A DNA stretch of 64,000 nucleotides, from positions 1 to 64,000 of the forward strand of contig CAYYJR010000004.1 in NCBI GenBank assembly GCA_964472305.1, given 5' to 3'. The notes below the pieces were generated by a model that worked only from the letters and a program-made list of their open reading frames with translations, was not told where the DNA came from and ran no database searches. Every line of letters starts with the position of its first letter. The first letter of the stretch is position 1. Source of the DNA: CAYYJR01 sp964472305. GTDB lineage: Bacteria; Armatimonadota; Hebobacteria; CAIYQO01. Shown piece after piece: positions 17,275-27,256 of this stretch. Made by a program: the position numbers and the translations under genes.

Positions 17275-19458
17275 ATGTATAGTGATGTCATCACCCCGAA
17301 ATCATTTCCGGAACAGTTGCAAGAGGTAGCATACGACCCTTTCGACTTGATGCCGTCAGCGCTGCCGCCGCACCCGCGCGTACTGGTCACTCCGGCGCAA
17401 CTCGATGTCACACGCGGGTTGACGGCAAACTGCCTGTGGGCGCGCAAGGCCAATGAACTGCTGCTGGCTCATTGCACGGAAGACACCGAGTTGCCTGACG
17501 CATTGCCGACGCCGGCGCAATTCAATCTCAACGACCGCGCAATCCGGCTGGCGCAGCGCAATGCACTGGCGCACCTGCTCACCGGTGAAGCGGCGTATCA
17601 CGAGCGAGCGCTGGACGCCTTCCGCCTGCTGGCACGCGCCTATCCGCGCTGGGAACTGCACGGCGATGCCCGCGCCGCCGGCGGCGCCGTGCATGAGTCA
17701 CGCTTCAACCTGGCGCTGGGACGCACCTACGATATGCTGGCCGCGGGCGGGTTGACACCGGAGGACGACACGCTGTGTCGCGCCATGCTCATCGCCGCAC
17801 GCGACACCAGCGATCGCTGTGCACATCGCACCTGTGGCAACGAAGCTACCTGGTCGCTGGTCGGACGCATGGCCGTCGCCACGGCGCTGGGCGAAGTACA
17901 GGGTATCCACGACACGCTTTACGGCTGCGAGCGCGAGGGGAAATGGCGTTATGGGTTGATCCATCACCTGCGCCACGACATCCTCTCCGACGGCATGCAC
18001 TGGGAGCGGTCGCTTGGTTACCATTTCGACACCTTGCTGGCACTCACCGAATTGCTGGACATCTTCGCTCACCTCGACGTCGATCTCTGGCATGCCGAAT
18101 TGCCGCCGTTGCAGCAGAATGACGGCCAGGATATCCATCGCGCGTATGGCCCGCGCGGCCCGAAATGCGTGAAGGCATGCTTCGACGCGCCGTTCTATCA
18201 GGCGTTTCCCAATCTCGACTGCTGTTCCCTCTCCGATTCGGGACTGGCGAACCTGCGCGGGTGCTGGGCATGGGGTATCATCTATAATCTGGCCTACCAG
18301 GCGTATGACGACGCGAAATACGCCTGGCTGCTCAACCGTATCGAGCGCGAACACACCGAGCGCGAACAGCCGGGATTGCCGATGTGGCTGCAGACGCGCA
18401 ACGGCGACCTCGACTTTGCGCGGCTCACTCACCGCGGCTATCCTGACGGGCGGTTCTCCTTCGGCGATAACAGTGAATTTTCGCTGGAGGGCAGCCACCA
18501 GCGTGGGTGTTCGATCTTTCCGGTGCACGGATCGGCGGTGTTGCGCAGCAGTTCCAGCGAGCATGCACCGGCAGCCTATCTTAGCTGGGGGCCGCACTCC
18601 GCTGGCTGCCAATCTCCGGCCGCACTGCACCTCGACATCCACGCCGGCGGCTTGCCTATCGCCTCCGCGCCGGCGGCGAGTGGATCTGCTGACCCCAACT
18701 ATTTGACCTGGATTCGCACGACAATCGCCCACAACACGGTAACCGTGGACGAGCAAAGCATGTTCCCCTACGATTGCGACACCGGCTCCATCAGGGAATG
18801 CGATCACTGGCGCGACCGCATCTCCGACGGCGAGTTGGCGCTGTTCCAGCCGGACGAAGGATTTCGGGCCGTACGCGCCGTCAACGACCGCGTCTATCCC
18901 GGTGTGCGGCTCGATCGTACGGTGGTGCTCACCGCCGATTACCTCATCGACGCATTTCGACTGCTTAGCACGGAGCAGCACCAGTATGACTGGGCGATGC
19001 ACTGTCCCGGCGTCATCCCGCCGTTGTCCGGCATGGAGGCCATCGCGTTGGACACAAAACACGGGTATTGCCATCTCAGCGAGGCGCGCGCGCTGGAACC
19101 AGCCGGTCACAATACGCTGCGCTGGGAGCGCGACGGCCACGATGTGCTGCTGCACGTGCTGCGCCCGGCGGACGGCAAGCTGATATTGGCTCACGAACTG
19201 CACAACGCCACGACCATGTTACCGGGGCAACTCGCCCCCGGCGAACCGCGCACCTGCCTGATCGTGCGCACGCGCGGCACCAGCGTGCTTTTCCTCACCC
19301 TCTGGCAGTTCGCGCAGCGCAATGCGCGCCCCATTCGCATCTCGCTTCCCGCGCAAAGCGCGGATGGCGACATCGCGCTCGAAGTGCACGCGCACACGCG
19401 CAAGGCGCGCTGGCTGTTGCCCTTCGCGACAGAAGCGGTGTGCCTGGACATCCGGTAA
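17275..19458 (+). CDS. Heparinase II/III-like polysaccharide lyase (no signal peptide)
   Basis: 727-residue protein. The N-terminal half is helical and contains the (alpha/alpha) toroid-type pattern: PHPRVLVTPAQ, RNALAHLLTGEAAYHERALDAF, the TWSLVGRMAVATALG helix, then HWERSLGYHFDTLLALTELLD, matching heparinase/alginate-lyase enzymes. The C-terminal half (from ~430) is the heparinase II/III beta-sandwich, with SSSEHAPAAYLSWGPHSAGCQSPAALHLDI and TIAHNTVTVDEQSM, equivalent to the usual G-x-H-x-H-x-D and HN-T-V-x-V-D motifs. The start ATG at 17275 follows AAGG by eight bases; the open frame continues upstream but without motifs. Absence of a signal peptide suggests cytoplasmic oligosaccharide processing. 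Substrate unknown. Confidence 0.75.
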   Translation: MYSDVITPKSFPEQLQEVAYDPFDLMPSALPPHPRVLVTPAQLDVTRGLTANCLWARKANELLLAHCTEDTELPDALPTPAQFNLNDRAIRLAQRNALAHLLTGEAAYHERALDAFRLLARAYPRWELHGDARAAGGAVHESRFNLALGRTYDMLAAGGLTPEDDTLCRAMLIAARDTSDRCAHRTCGNEATWSLVGRMAVATALGEVQGIHDTLYGCEREGKWRYGLIHHLRHDILSDGMHWERSLGYHFDTLLALTELLDIFAHLDVDLWHAELPPLQQNDGQDIHRAYGPRGPKCVKACFDAPFYQAFPNLDCCSLSDSGLANLRGCWAWGIIYNLAYQAYDDAKYAWLLNRIEREHTEREQPGLPMWLQTRNGDLDFARLTHRGYPDGRFSFGDNSEFSLEGSHQRGCSIFPVHGSAVLRSSSSEHAPAAYLSWGPHSAGCQSPAALHLDIHAGGLPIASAPAASGSADPNYLTWIRTTIAHNTVTVDEQSMFPYDCDTGSIRECDHWRDRISDGELALFQPDEGFRAVRAVNDRVYPGVRLDRTVVLTADYLIDAFRLLSTEQHQYDWAMHCPGVIPPLSGMEAIALDTKHGYCHLSEARALEPAGHNTLRWERDGHDVLLHVLRPADGKLILAHELHNATTMLPGQLAPGEPRTCLIVRTRGTSVLFLTLWQFAQRNARPIRISLPAQSADGDIALEVHAHTRKARWLLPFATEAVCLDIR

Positions 19459-19771
19459 GCGGGTCATGACGGCATGCCGCGATTCCCCGTGTGGTAGAAG
19501 GATTTCAACGCTCGGGCGCATGCAGCCATGCGACGTTGACGTACACTTGGACTACGCGGCAAATACAGTTGCCTGACGTATTTGTGTAGCAGCAGACAAC
19601 GCTTCGCGCCATCCGTGTCCCGTCATCGCCGTGCTGGCCATGCCCCAAGAATGCTGCTCGGTTGTGTGCAGGTCCCCACTATTGCGCGTGAACGACAATA
19701 CCGGCACAATGAGCATTGGCGGGAATCACCGGGGTGATTCAGCCGATCTCCGAAAAATCACGCGCACCCTA
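19459..19771. other. Intergenic region before metY
   Basis: About 310 bases between the lyase stop and the metY promoter. I see no gene, repeat or strong hairpin in it. Confidence 0.5.
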
Positions 19772-19800
19772 TTGACAGGCAAACCGATCCCCGGTATATT
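19772..19800 (+). promoter_or_regulatory. Strong sigma-70-like promoter of metY
   Basis: Perfect -35 TTGACA (19772-19777), 17-base spacer, -10 TATATT (19795-19800). The start point would be near 19807, leaving an 85-base leader. Confidence 0.8.
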
Positions 19801-19806
19801 CCCTGT

Positions 19807-19891
19807 ATTCCGATACGGAAACAAAACTATTCCGCCCGTGCGGTGGCAACTGGCCTACCGATCCGCGGACGATCGAGAGGAGTCAACTCCG
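19807..19891 (+). promoter_or_regulatory. Candidate structured 5' leader of metY
   Basis: The 85-base leader contains GCGG at 19839 and CCGC at 19864, flanked by CGT and ACG, which can pair around an internal GGC-AACTG-GCC mini-hairpin. The ribosome binding site (AGAGGAGT, 19876-19883) follows directly, so folding could control translation. A SAM-sensing leader would be expected for this gene, but I could not match it to a SAM riboswitch consensus. Confidence 0.35.
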
Positions 19892-21193
19892 ATGAGCGAC
19901 ACGTATCAATTCGACACCCTGGCGCTGCACGGCGGGCAGGAACCCGACCCGACCACCGGCTCGCGCGCGGTGCCTATCTATCAGACGACATCATATGTCT
20001 TCGACAGTCCCGAACACGCAGCCGCCTTGTTCGGCTTGCAGCAGTTCGGCAACATCTACACGCGGTTGATGAATCCCACCACCGACGTGCTGGAGAAGCG
20101 CATGGCGCTGTTGGAGAACGGCGCCGCGGCGCTGGCGGTGGCCTCCGGTCAGGCTGCCGAGGCGCTGGCGTTGCTGACCATTGCCGGTCATGGCGACAAC
20201 ATCGTGAGCTGCACGTCGCTGTATGGCGGCACCTATACGCTGTTCCGCTACACTTTCGCCAAATTCGGCATTGAAGTGCGCTTTGTCGACCCGCGCGACC
20301 CGGAAAACTTTGCGAAGGCGATCGACGGCAACACGAAAGCGGTGTTTGGCGAACTGTTGGGCAATCCCAAGCTGGATATCTTCCCCATCGAGGACGTGGC
20401 GAACATCGCCCACGCCAACGGCATTCCCCTGATTCTCGACAGCACGTCAGTGACACCCTACCTGTGCCGTCCGCTTGACTGGGGGGCGGACGTGGTGGTG
20501 CACTCACTGACCAAATACCTGGGCGGCCACGGCACCTCGCTGGGCGGCGTTATCGTGGATTCGGGCAAATTCGACTGGGGTAATGGCAAGTTTCCCGTCT
20601 TCACCGAACCGGACGAGAGTTATCATGGATTGGTGTGGTGGAGCCTGCCGGAAGCATTGCGCGGCATCTGCTTCGCGCTGAAAGCCCGCGTCAGCAGCCT
20701 GCGCGACCTGGGGCCGGCCATTTCGCCATTCAATTCCTTCCAGATTCTGCAAGGCATCGAGACGCTGCACCTGCGCATGGAGCGGCACAGCAGCAACGCG
20801 CTGGCAGTGGCGCAGTACTTGAGCGCGCATCCGCAAGTGAGCTGGGTGAATTACCCGGGGTTGGAGAGCCATCCGTCCTACGCACTGGGCAAAAAATACC
20901 TGCCGAACGGCTGTGGCGGGTTGATCGGTTTCGGCGTGAAAGGCGGATTGGATGCCGGCAAGTCGTTCATCCGCAACGTGAAGCTGGCCTCGCATCTGGC
21001 GAACATCGGCGACGCGAAGACGCTGGTCATTCACCCGGCGAGCACCACGCATTCGCAGCTTTCGCCGGAACAGCAAGAGGAGACGGGCGTAACGTCCGAT
21101 TTCATCCGCCTCTCCGTCGGCATCGAGAATGTCAACGACATCATCGCCGACCTCGATCAGGCATTACGCGCAACGGTAACGGCGGCGGTCTAA
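19892..21193 (+). CDS. metY: O-acetylhomoserine sulfhydrylase
   Basis: PLP enzyme that makes homocysteine from O-acetylhomoserine and sulfide. 433 residues from the ATG at 19892 (the longer upstream frame is non-coding because it crosses the promoter). Opens with FDTLALHGGQEPDPTTGSRAVPIYQTTSYVF, typical of the family. YTRLMNPTTDVLEKR, ASGQAAEAL, D183 in LDSTSVTPYLC and PLP-lysine K208 in SLTKYLGGHG follow. The length of ~430, with the inserted FDWGNGKFPVFTEPD segment, separates it from cystathionine gamma-synthases (~390). metX, providing its substrate, is the next gene. A long hairpin lies between them. Confidence 0.94.
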   Translation: MSDTYQFDTLALHGGQEPDPTTGSRAVPIYQTTSYVFDSPEHAAALFGLQQFGNIYTRLMNPTTDVLEKRMALLENGAAALAVASGQAAEALALLTIAGHGDNIVSCTSLYGGTYTLFRYTFAKFGIEVRFVDPRDPENFAKAIDGNTKAVFGELLGNPKLDIFPIEDVANIAHANGIPLILDSTSVTPYLCRPLDWGADVVVHSLTKYLGGHGTSLGGVIVDSGKFDWGNGKFPVFTEPDESYHGLVWWSLPEALRGICFALKARVSSLRDLGPAISPFNSFQILQGIETLHLRMERHSSNALAVAQYLSAHPQVSWVNYPGLESHPSYALGKKYLPNGCGGLIGFGVKGGLDAGKSFIRNVKLASHLANIGDAKTLVIHPASTTHSQLSPEQQEETGVTSDFIRLSVGIENVNDIIADLDQALRATVTAAV

Positions 21194-21214
21194 CACCGGA
21201 GCAGAGCGGAATAT

Positions 21215-21271
21215 CAGGGCACAACGGCGCCAGGGATTATTTCCCTGGTGCCGTTCTGTTCCGGTGCCCTG
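21215..21271 (+). terminator. Two-tier hairpin between metY and metX
   Basis: AACGGCGCCAGGGA (21223-21236) pairs with TCCCTGGTGCCGTT (21242-21255): 14 positions with one G-U and a five-base loop. An outer stem, CAGGGCAC (21215-21222) with GTGCCCTG (21264-21271), encloses it. It starts 22 bases after metY. Little U-tract (CTGTT), so termination may be partial. Confidence 0.6.
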
Positions 21272-21518
21272 GTACGTACAATGCTCGCTGATCAGGCTGT
21301 TCTTGCTGTGCGAATTTTGCCGGTCCACTTCGGCGTCATAGCCTTCCAGCAGTGCGCGGCTCGATGGCCATCACCGGTTTCTTCGCGAAATGGATCATCG
21401 GCTGCACCAGGTTTCGTCTCCACCCGGCAGAGGGCTTCTGCCGCGTTCGCCGCGATTGGCTCTCGCGCTTCCGCGCGCTTTCCGCTATACTTGAGGCGGC
21501 AGATAAGGAGGCTCGCAC
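21272..21518. other. metY-metX intergenic region
   Basis: Nearly 250 bases without a gene. A TATACT -10-like element at 21486-21491 suggests that metX has its own promoter, although no good -35 is visible at the proper distance. The metX ribosome binding site AAGGAGG is at the end. Confidence 0.4.
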
Positions 21519-22661
<1,143 letters not shown>

Positions 22662-22780
22662 CTGCCATGTCATCCGTCGAACCGATGACGGCGCGGCGGA
22701 CTGCTGATATCACGAAGGTAAGCATCAACTTTCTGCATTGCCACGTCGCCATGCGGCATTTACCTTTACCCATTTCATGC

Positions 22781-22786
22781 TACAAT
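22781..22786 (+). promoter_or_regulatory. -10 element of tsaD, probably leaderless
   Basis: TACAAT ends ten bases before the tsaD ATG at 22797, so the mRNA would begin within a few bases of the start codon. There is no ribosome binding site in front of tsaD. The -35 region (around 22758) is poor. Confidence 0.4.
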
Positions 22787-22796
22787 ACCCGCTGTT

Positions 22797-23819
22797 ATGC
22801 GTATCCTCATTCTCGGTATCGAAAGCAGTTGTGACGAGACCGCGGCCTCGGTGGTGGCGGATGGGCGCGAGATGCTGTCCAACGTGGTCAGTTCGTCGGA
22901 GTCGTTCCACCAGGAATACGGCGGCATTGTGCCGGAGATCGCCTCGCGCAAGCAGCTCGAATATCTCCTGCCTGTCTTCACCGCGGCACTGGCGAATGCG
23001 GGAGTGGCGCCGTCCGAGTTGGCCGGGGTGGCGGTCACGCATGGACCGGGGCTGATCGGGTCGCTGGTGGTGGGCTTGATGGGCGCGAAGAGCTTCGCCT
23101 ACGTGCACAAACTGCCGTTGATCGGCATCAACCACCTGGAAGGCCATCTGTACGCGAACTGGATTCGCCTGCCGGATGACGTGCGCCCGGAGCCGGCGCT
23201 GCCCGCGCTGGTGCTGATCGTCTCCGGCGGCCACGCCCACCTGGTCTGGATGCAGGAGCACGGCGAGTATCGCGTGCTGGGCCGCACGCGCGACGACGCT
23301 CCCGGCGAGGCGCTGGACAAGGCGGCGCGACTGCTGGAACTGGGATATCCCGGCGGGCCGGTAATCGATAAACTGGGGCGCGAGGGCGACCCGCGGGCAA
23401 TCGACTTCCCGCGCGCGCTGCTGCCCGGCACCTATGATTTCAGCTTCAGCGGAGTAAAAACTTCGCTGGCGCAATACCTGAAGAAGACGGAAGCCGGCGG
23501 ACGCGCCGCAACGGCGGATATCGCCGCCAGCTTCCAGGAAGCCATCATGTCGGTGTTGGTGGAGAAGCTGTTCACCGCCGCGCGCGACCTGGACCCCGCG
23601 CAGGTGGTGCTGGCGGGCGGTGTCGCGGCCAACAGCCGCCTGCGTGAACTGGCGGAACTCCGCGCCCGGCGCGACGGCATTCCGCTCTCGCTGCCCCCAC
23701 GCCTGTTATGCACTGACAACGGCGCCATGATCGCCGCCGCCGGCTACTTCCATGCCTTGCGCAACGATTTTGCCACCTGCGACCTCGATGCATCTGCCAG
23801 TTTACCGCTGGCGGAGTAA
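22797..23819 (+). CDS. tsaD: tRNA N6-adenosine threonylcarbamoyltransferase
   Basis: Transfers the threonylcarbamoyl group to A37 of ANN-decoding tRNAs together with TsaB and TsaE. 340 residues, normal length. ILGIESSCDETAASVV opens the ASKHA fold, HGPGLIGSLVVGL follows, H113 and H117 in NHLEGHLYA bind the metal, SGGHAHLV, then GEALDKAARLLELGYPGGP, and D307 in CTDNGAMIAAAG completes the metal site. Single-gene unit; tsaB/tsaE are not near. Confidence 0.97.
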   Translation: MRILILGIESSCDETAASVVADGREMLSNVVSSSESFHQEYGGIVPEIASRKQLEYLLPVFTAALANAGVAPSELAGVAVTHGPGLIGSLVVGLMGAKSFAYVHKLPLIGINHLEGHLYANWIRLPDDVRPEPALPALVLIVSGGHAHLVWMQEHGEYRVLGRTRDDAPGEALDKAARLLELGYPGGPVIDKLGREGDPRAIDFPRALLPGTYDFSFSGVKTSLAQYLKKTEAGGRAATADIAASFQEAIMSVLVEKLFTAARDLDPAQVVLAGGVAANSRLRELAELRARRDGIPLSLPPRLLCTDNGAMIAAAGYFHALRNDFATCDLDASASLPLAE

Positions 23820-24492
23820 GACGTTCGGGGACCGTATCGAGCCCGGATTTCGTCTCACCCAGCTCAAGGACGACGTGCGGGCTTATTGACATAGCACCCA
23901 GAAGCGCCCAGAGACGTTGTCCGCAGCTTCATCGAAGAACGGCATGTGCAGTATGCCAAAGCCGACCCTGAAGCGGCCTGATAACACTTTACCTATGCCG
24001 GGACGTTATCCCTTTTTCTGGATAGCGTGTGGCGTAACTCTACTATTCGACATCAAGGCTCGAATACTTGCTCAGCCGACTAAAAAATGACTCAGTGTCG
24101 ACAATTTACGCTAGACGTTTATCTGTAGTTTAAAGATTACGGTCTGACTCAAAAGCCTTTCCCCTATACCGTTGATATTTTCTCACTTTAATTCGTGCCA
24201 TCTTCGAAAGTAATCTCACATTGCACAATCTCGAGTAAAAATGATCCAAAATCCGTTGCAATCAAATCTTGCCGTTGCTCTGTAGGGCGATGGCAACAAA
24301 CTCGACCTGCCCGTCATCGGCTATCGCGCGTACCGGGCATCATCCGCTTGTGGCTGCTCCCGCGCGCCACGTCGCGCATCGGCTCCCACCCCGCCCCTCT
24401 TCAGCTCATTCCGCGCAAGGGATGAGTGGAGGGAAAGCCGGAAATGGGAGCCGTCGATTCCACCGTCTCGCCATCGGAGAATGCCGGGCGGT
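23820..24492. other. Gene-poor, more AT-rich stretch with repeat and possible relics
   Basis: About 670 bases between tsaD and the pilB-like gene. It includes a short open stretch without a start (23895-23981, reading HPEAPRDVVRSF...) and the diverged repeat at 24016-24117. The lower GC of 24.05-24.27 kb and lack of intact genes suggest decayed DNA. Confidence 0.5.
24016..24117. repeat. Diverged copy of a ~100-bp dispersed repeat
   Basis: The segment around CAAGGCTCGAATACTTGCTC (24054) and TTTACGCTAGACG (24105-24117) aligns with 62314-62416, where the same words occur as CAAGGCTCAAACACTTGCTC and TTTACGCTCGACG, in the same orientation and spacing to within one base. By eye roughly three quarters of positions match. 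The 62-kb copy lies immediately upstream of an IS1380-family transposase relic, so this may be a solo end of the same element. Confidence 0.55.
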
Positions 24493-26043
24493 TTACCCGC
24501 TCATGGTATATACCGCGCGCAGCACTTCTTCCAGACTGGTGATGCCGGCACGCACTTTGCACATGGCATCTTCCTGCAGGGAGGGCAACTTCGCGTCCTT
24601 GATGATGGTGCGAATCTCACCCGACGGCGCCTTGCGGATGATGGCCTGCTGGATCGGCTCAATGACCGGTACGATTTCGAAGACGCTCATGCGTCCGGAG
24701 TAGCCGGTGCCGCGGCAGGCCGCGCAACCGGTGCCGTGATAATAGACGGTGCCGTCGTCCGGCAAGTGTAACGTTTGACGCAGTTCGTCGCTCACTTTGA
24801 ACTCGGTTTTGCATGCGGCGCAGATTTTGCGCACCAGGCGCTGGGCAATGATACCGTTCAGCGACGAGGCTACCAGGAACGGCTCGGCGCCCATATCCAC
24901 CATGCGCGCGGCGCCGGCAGCGGCATCGTTGCAGTGCAGCGTGGAGAGCACCAGGTGCCCGGTCAATGCCGATTGCACCGCGATTTCCAGCGTATCCAGG
25001 TCGCGTATCTCGCCGACCATGATGATGTCGGGATCCTGGCGCAGAATCGCGCGCAGTCCGGCGGCAAAGGTAAGCCCGATCTTCGGGTACACCTGGATTT
25101 GCGTCATGCGCGCGAATTGATACTCGACCGGATCTTCGACGGTGATCACGTTCTTGCTGACGCAATCGATGCGCGACAGACAGGTATACAGCGTGGTCGT
25201 TTTGCCCGAACCCGTCGGGCCGGTCGCGAGCAACATGCCGAAAGGCTTGGCCAGCATCTGCTGGAGATATTTCAAGTTCTGCCCTTCGATGCCCAGTTGC
25301 TCGAACTCCATCGCGATCGGGGTTTTCGGCAACAGGCGCAACACGGCCTTTTCGCCGCCGGTAGAGGGGATGATCGAAACGCGGACATCGAAATCCTTGT
25401 TGCCCAGTCCGACTTCGAAGCGTCCGTCCTGCGGCAGACGGTTCTGCGCGATATCCAGTTTGGACAGCACTTTAATGTAGGAAATGACTGACGGATGGCC
25501 GGGGGGATCATAGGTCATCTGGTCATACATCACGCCGTCGATGCGACAGCGGACGTAGACGGTTTTGGCGTGCGGTTCGATGTGAATATCGCTGGCGCGG
25601 TCGGCGATGGCACGCTGCATAATGCCTTCCACCGTCTGGCGCGCTCCCCCCTGCTGCACCGTTGCCTGCGGGATCGTGGGGGTCTGCGCCGTCACGGCGG
25701 CACTGGGCTGCTCTTCCCCGGTGCTGAATTGTTTCAGCAGGTCCGTCGGCGTGTCGGTATGCGTATCTTCGGTGTAATGCGCTTCGATGCCGCGCATGAT
25801 ATCCGGCTCAAACGCCGTTACCGCGTGAATGCGGCTGCCTACCAGTTGTTGCAACTGGTCGAGGACCATCAGGTTGTTGGTATCGGCGATGGCGATGGTG
25901 AGCGCGCGTTGCCCGCTGCGCGTTTCCGCGAATCCCAACGGGCAGATGCGAAAACGCTCTGCGGTGGCGCGAGGAATCAAGGCGAGTGCCTCGGGTGGAA
26001 CCTGGACATCCTGTGGGCGAATCGGCGCTGATCCTTCTTTCAT
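24493..26043 (-). CDS. Type IV pilus assembly / type II secretion ATPase (PilB/GspE)
   Basis: Hexameric cytoplasmic motor ATPase, 516 residues. An N-terminal GspE_N-like domain (~15-95) is followed by a linker, then ASDIHIEP (150-157), Walker A GPTGSGKT (275-282), Asp box TVEDPVEYQF (301-310), Walker B DIIMVGEIRD (339-348), the His box TGHLVLSTLH (361-370) and zinc cysteines C408, C411, C440 and C443. The start is set at 26043 by AAGGAG ahead of it; upstream codons lie between the ribosome binding site and the previous gene. Probably co-transcribed with the beta-barrel gene 150 bases upstream. No PilC, PilT or pilin gene is nearby. Confidence 0.92.
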   Translation of the reverse strand: MKEGSAPIRPQDVQVPPEALALIPRATAERFRICPLGFAETRSGQRALTIAIADTNNLMVLDQLQQLVGSRIHAVTAFEPDIMRGIEAHYTEDTHTDTPTDLLKQFSTGEEQPSAAVTAQTPTIPQATVQQGGARQTVEGIMQRAIADRASDIHIEPHAKTVYVRCRIDGVMYDQMTYDPPGHPSVISYIKVLSKLDIAQNRLPQDGRFEVGLGNKDFDVRVSIIPSTGGEKAVLRLLPKTPIAMEFEQLGIEGQNLKYLQQMLAKPFGMLLATGPTGSGKTTTLYTCLSRIDCVSKNVITVEDPVEYQFARMTQIQVYPKIGLTFAAGLRAILRQDPDIIMVGEIRDLDTLEIAVQSALTGHLVLSTLHCNDAAAGAARMVDMGAEPFLVASSLNGIIAQRLVRKICAACKTEFKVSDELRQTLHLPDDGTVYYHGTGCAACRGTGYSGRMSVFEIVPVIEPIQQAIIRKAPSGEIRTIIKDAKLPSLQEDAMCKVRAGITSLEEVLRAVYTMSG

Positions 26044-26192
26044 GTACAACTCCTTACGTGTCAAGACCGACTGAACCGGAAGGCAACCCGAGGAGGCATT
26101 ACCGGCGATATCCTTCCTGGCGGGACATGCGCGCACGATGCTGCACGCCATGGCGGCGGCGCGGAGATTGGGGTACACCGCTGACTTGCCGC

Positions 26193-26957
26193 TCACAGCC
26201 GGAAATTATAACTCAGGGAGAAGCCAAAATCAAACTTGCCGTCGCCGATACCCGCGACATCGAAACGCAGATTCGGTACTTCACGGGGATGAATGCGCGC
26301 ACCGATGTTAAAGTTCACGCCGCTGTTGCTGCTCGGGATCGCTTTCACGAATACCGGATTCGTCACGACTTCGCTCACGAGATCGATATTATCCGTCACA
26401 CTCCACTGTGCGCCGGCGGAGGCACCCAGGTGTCCATCGGTATAAAAAGCGCTCAAGTGAGCCCACTGGTAGCTGCTGACCAGGAAGATGCGCCGTCCGC
26501 GCCCGACGTTGATTCCCTCCAGTTTGCTGGCGGTATCGGTGATGTCCAACGCCCCGATCGCCAACCCAACTTTCCGCGTGTCGGGCCGCACCACGACGTA
26601 CTTCACGTGCCCGAGCACAAAGGTATCGTTGAGCTGATTGGTAAAACCTGAGGTTGATCCCGGGCCGAATTTATAGATTTCGTGCCGAGACGTCACCGCG
26701 ATCTCCAGCCGCGGAAACACGGCTGTTGCGGCGCTGGCCGTAAACCAGGTATCCAGCGACTTGCGGCCATCACGTTCATTGGCAAAGCGCGCTTCCGCAT
26801 AGACCAGCGCAATCTGCCCGTGACGCAGCGTCTGCGCCGTCGGCATGGTAAACAATCCGGTCAGCCCTTCCCAACTCGCCGCCGGACCCTCTGGTCGCGC
26901 CGGCACCAATGCAGCCGCTATCGCCATACTGCACAGGACAATCGTTGATACGCGCAT
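26193..26957 (-). CDS. Secreted beta-barrel-like protein (YjbH-like), second copy type
   Basis: 254 residues with an N-terminal signal peptide (STIVLCSMAIAAALVPARP). The mature start WEGLTGLFTMPTAQTLRHGQIA has the TG-L-x-x-P-T-A...G motif of YjbH-family proteins, and the end FGFSLSYNFRL resembles the last barrel strand of outer-membrane proteins. Alternating strand patterns run throughout. It shares the opening motif and the LSYNF end with the protein at 11.9 kb, but little else. GAGGTGG lies seven bases before the ATG. Located just upstream of the pilB-like gene in the same direction; a function in pilus or exopolysaccharide export is possible but unproven. Confidence 0.65.
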   Translation of the reverse strand: MRVSTIVLCSMAIAAALVPARPEGPAASWEGLTGLFTMPTAQTLRHGQIALVYAEARFANERDGRKSLDTWFTASAATAVFPRLEIAVTSRHEIYKFGPGSTSGFTNQLNDTFVLGHVKYVVVRPDTRKVGLAIGALDITDTASKLEGINVGRGRRIFLVSSYQWAHLSAFYTDGHLGASAGAQWSVTDNIDLVSEVVTNPVFVKAIPSSNSGVNFNIGARIHPREVPNLRFDVAGIGDGKFDFGFSLSYNFRL

Positions 26958-27148
26958 GCTGATTCCACCTCGTCTCTGCCAGTTTCACCGCCCGCGCCCA
27001 TCATCACACCAGCGCCTGTACCGCTCATCGACAGCAATGCCGATTCAACGCGACGAATGCATCGAACACCTCACCCTTGCCTATCGTCAACCACGCATCA
27101 CTTTTCGCGTGCCCTGTGCAACTTGTCCCGTTCACCGCTGTTATCGCC

Positions 27149-27177
27149 TTGTCATCGCGCGGGCAATCGGGTACAAT
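27149..27177 (+). promoter_or_regulatory. Promoter of the thi operon
   Basis: TTGTCA (27149-27154), 17-base spacer, TACAAT (27172-27177). Start point near 27184, with a leader of about 73 bases before thiO. The leader does not contain the conserved TPP-riboswitch (thi box) core words. Confidence 0.7.
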
Positions 27178-27256
27178 CTTCGCTGGAGTTTGCGCCGTTT
27201 GGGCGCGTGATGATTGCACCCCTGCACACCTCGCCTGACGCCGCAATGGTAACCTG

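Noticed and set aside
17698..19203. 501-codon minus-strand frame
   Set aside because: It runs opposite to the heparinase-like gene, is rich in arginine/valine/histidine and has no recognisable domain; the plus-strand frame carries the motifs.
23895..23981. Short frame HPEAPRDVVRSFIEERHVQ...
   Set aside because: It looks like a protein end, but has no start codon and no family could be named; only mentioned as a possible relic.
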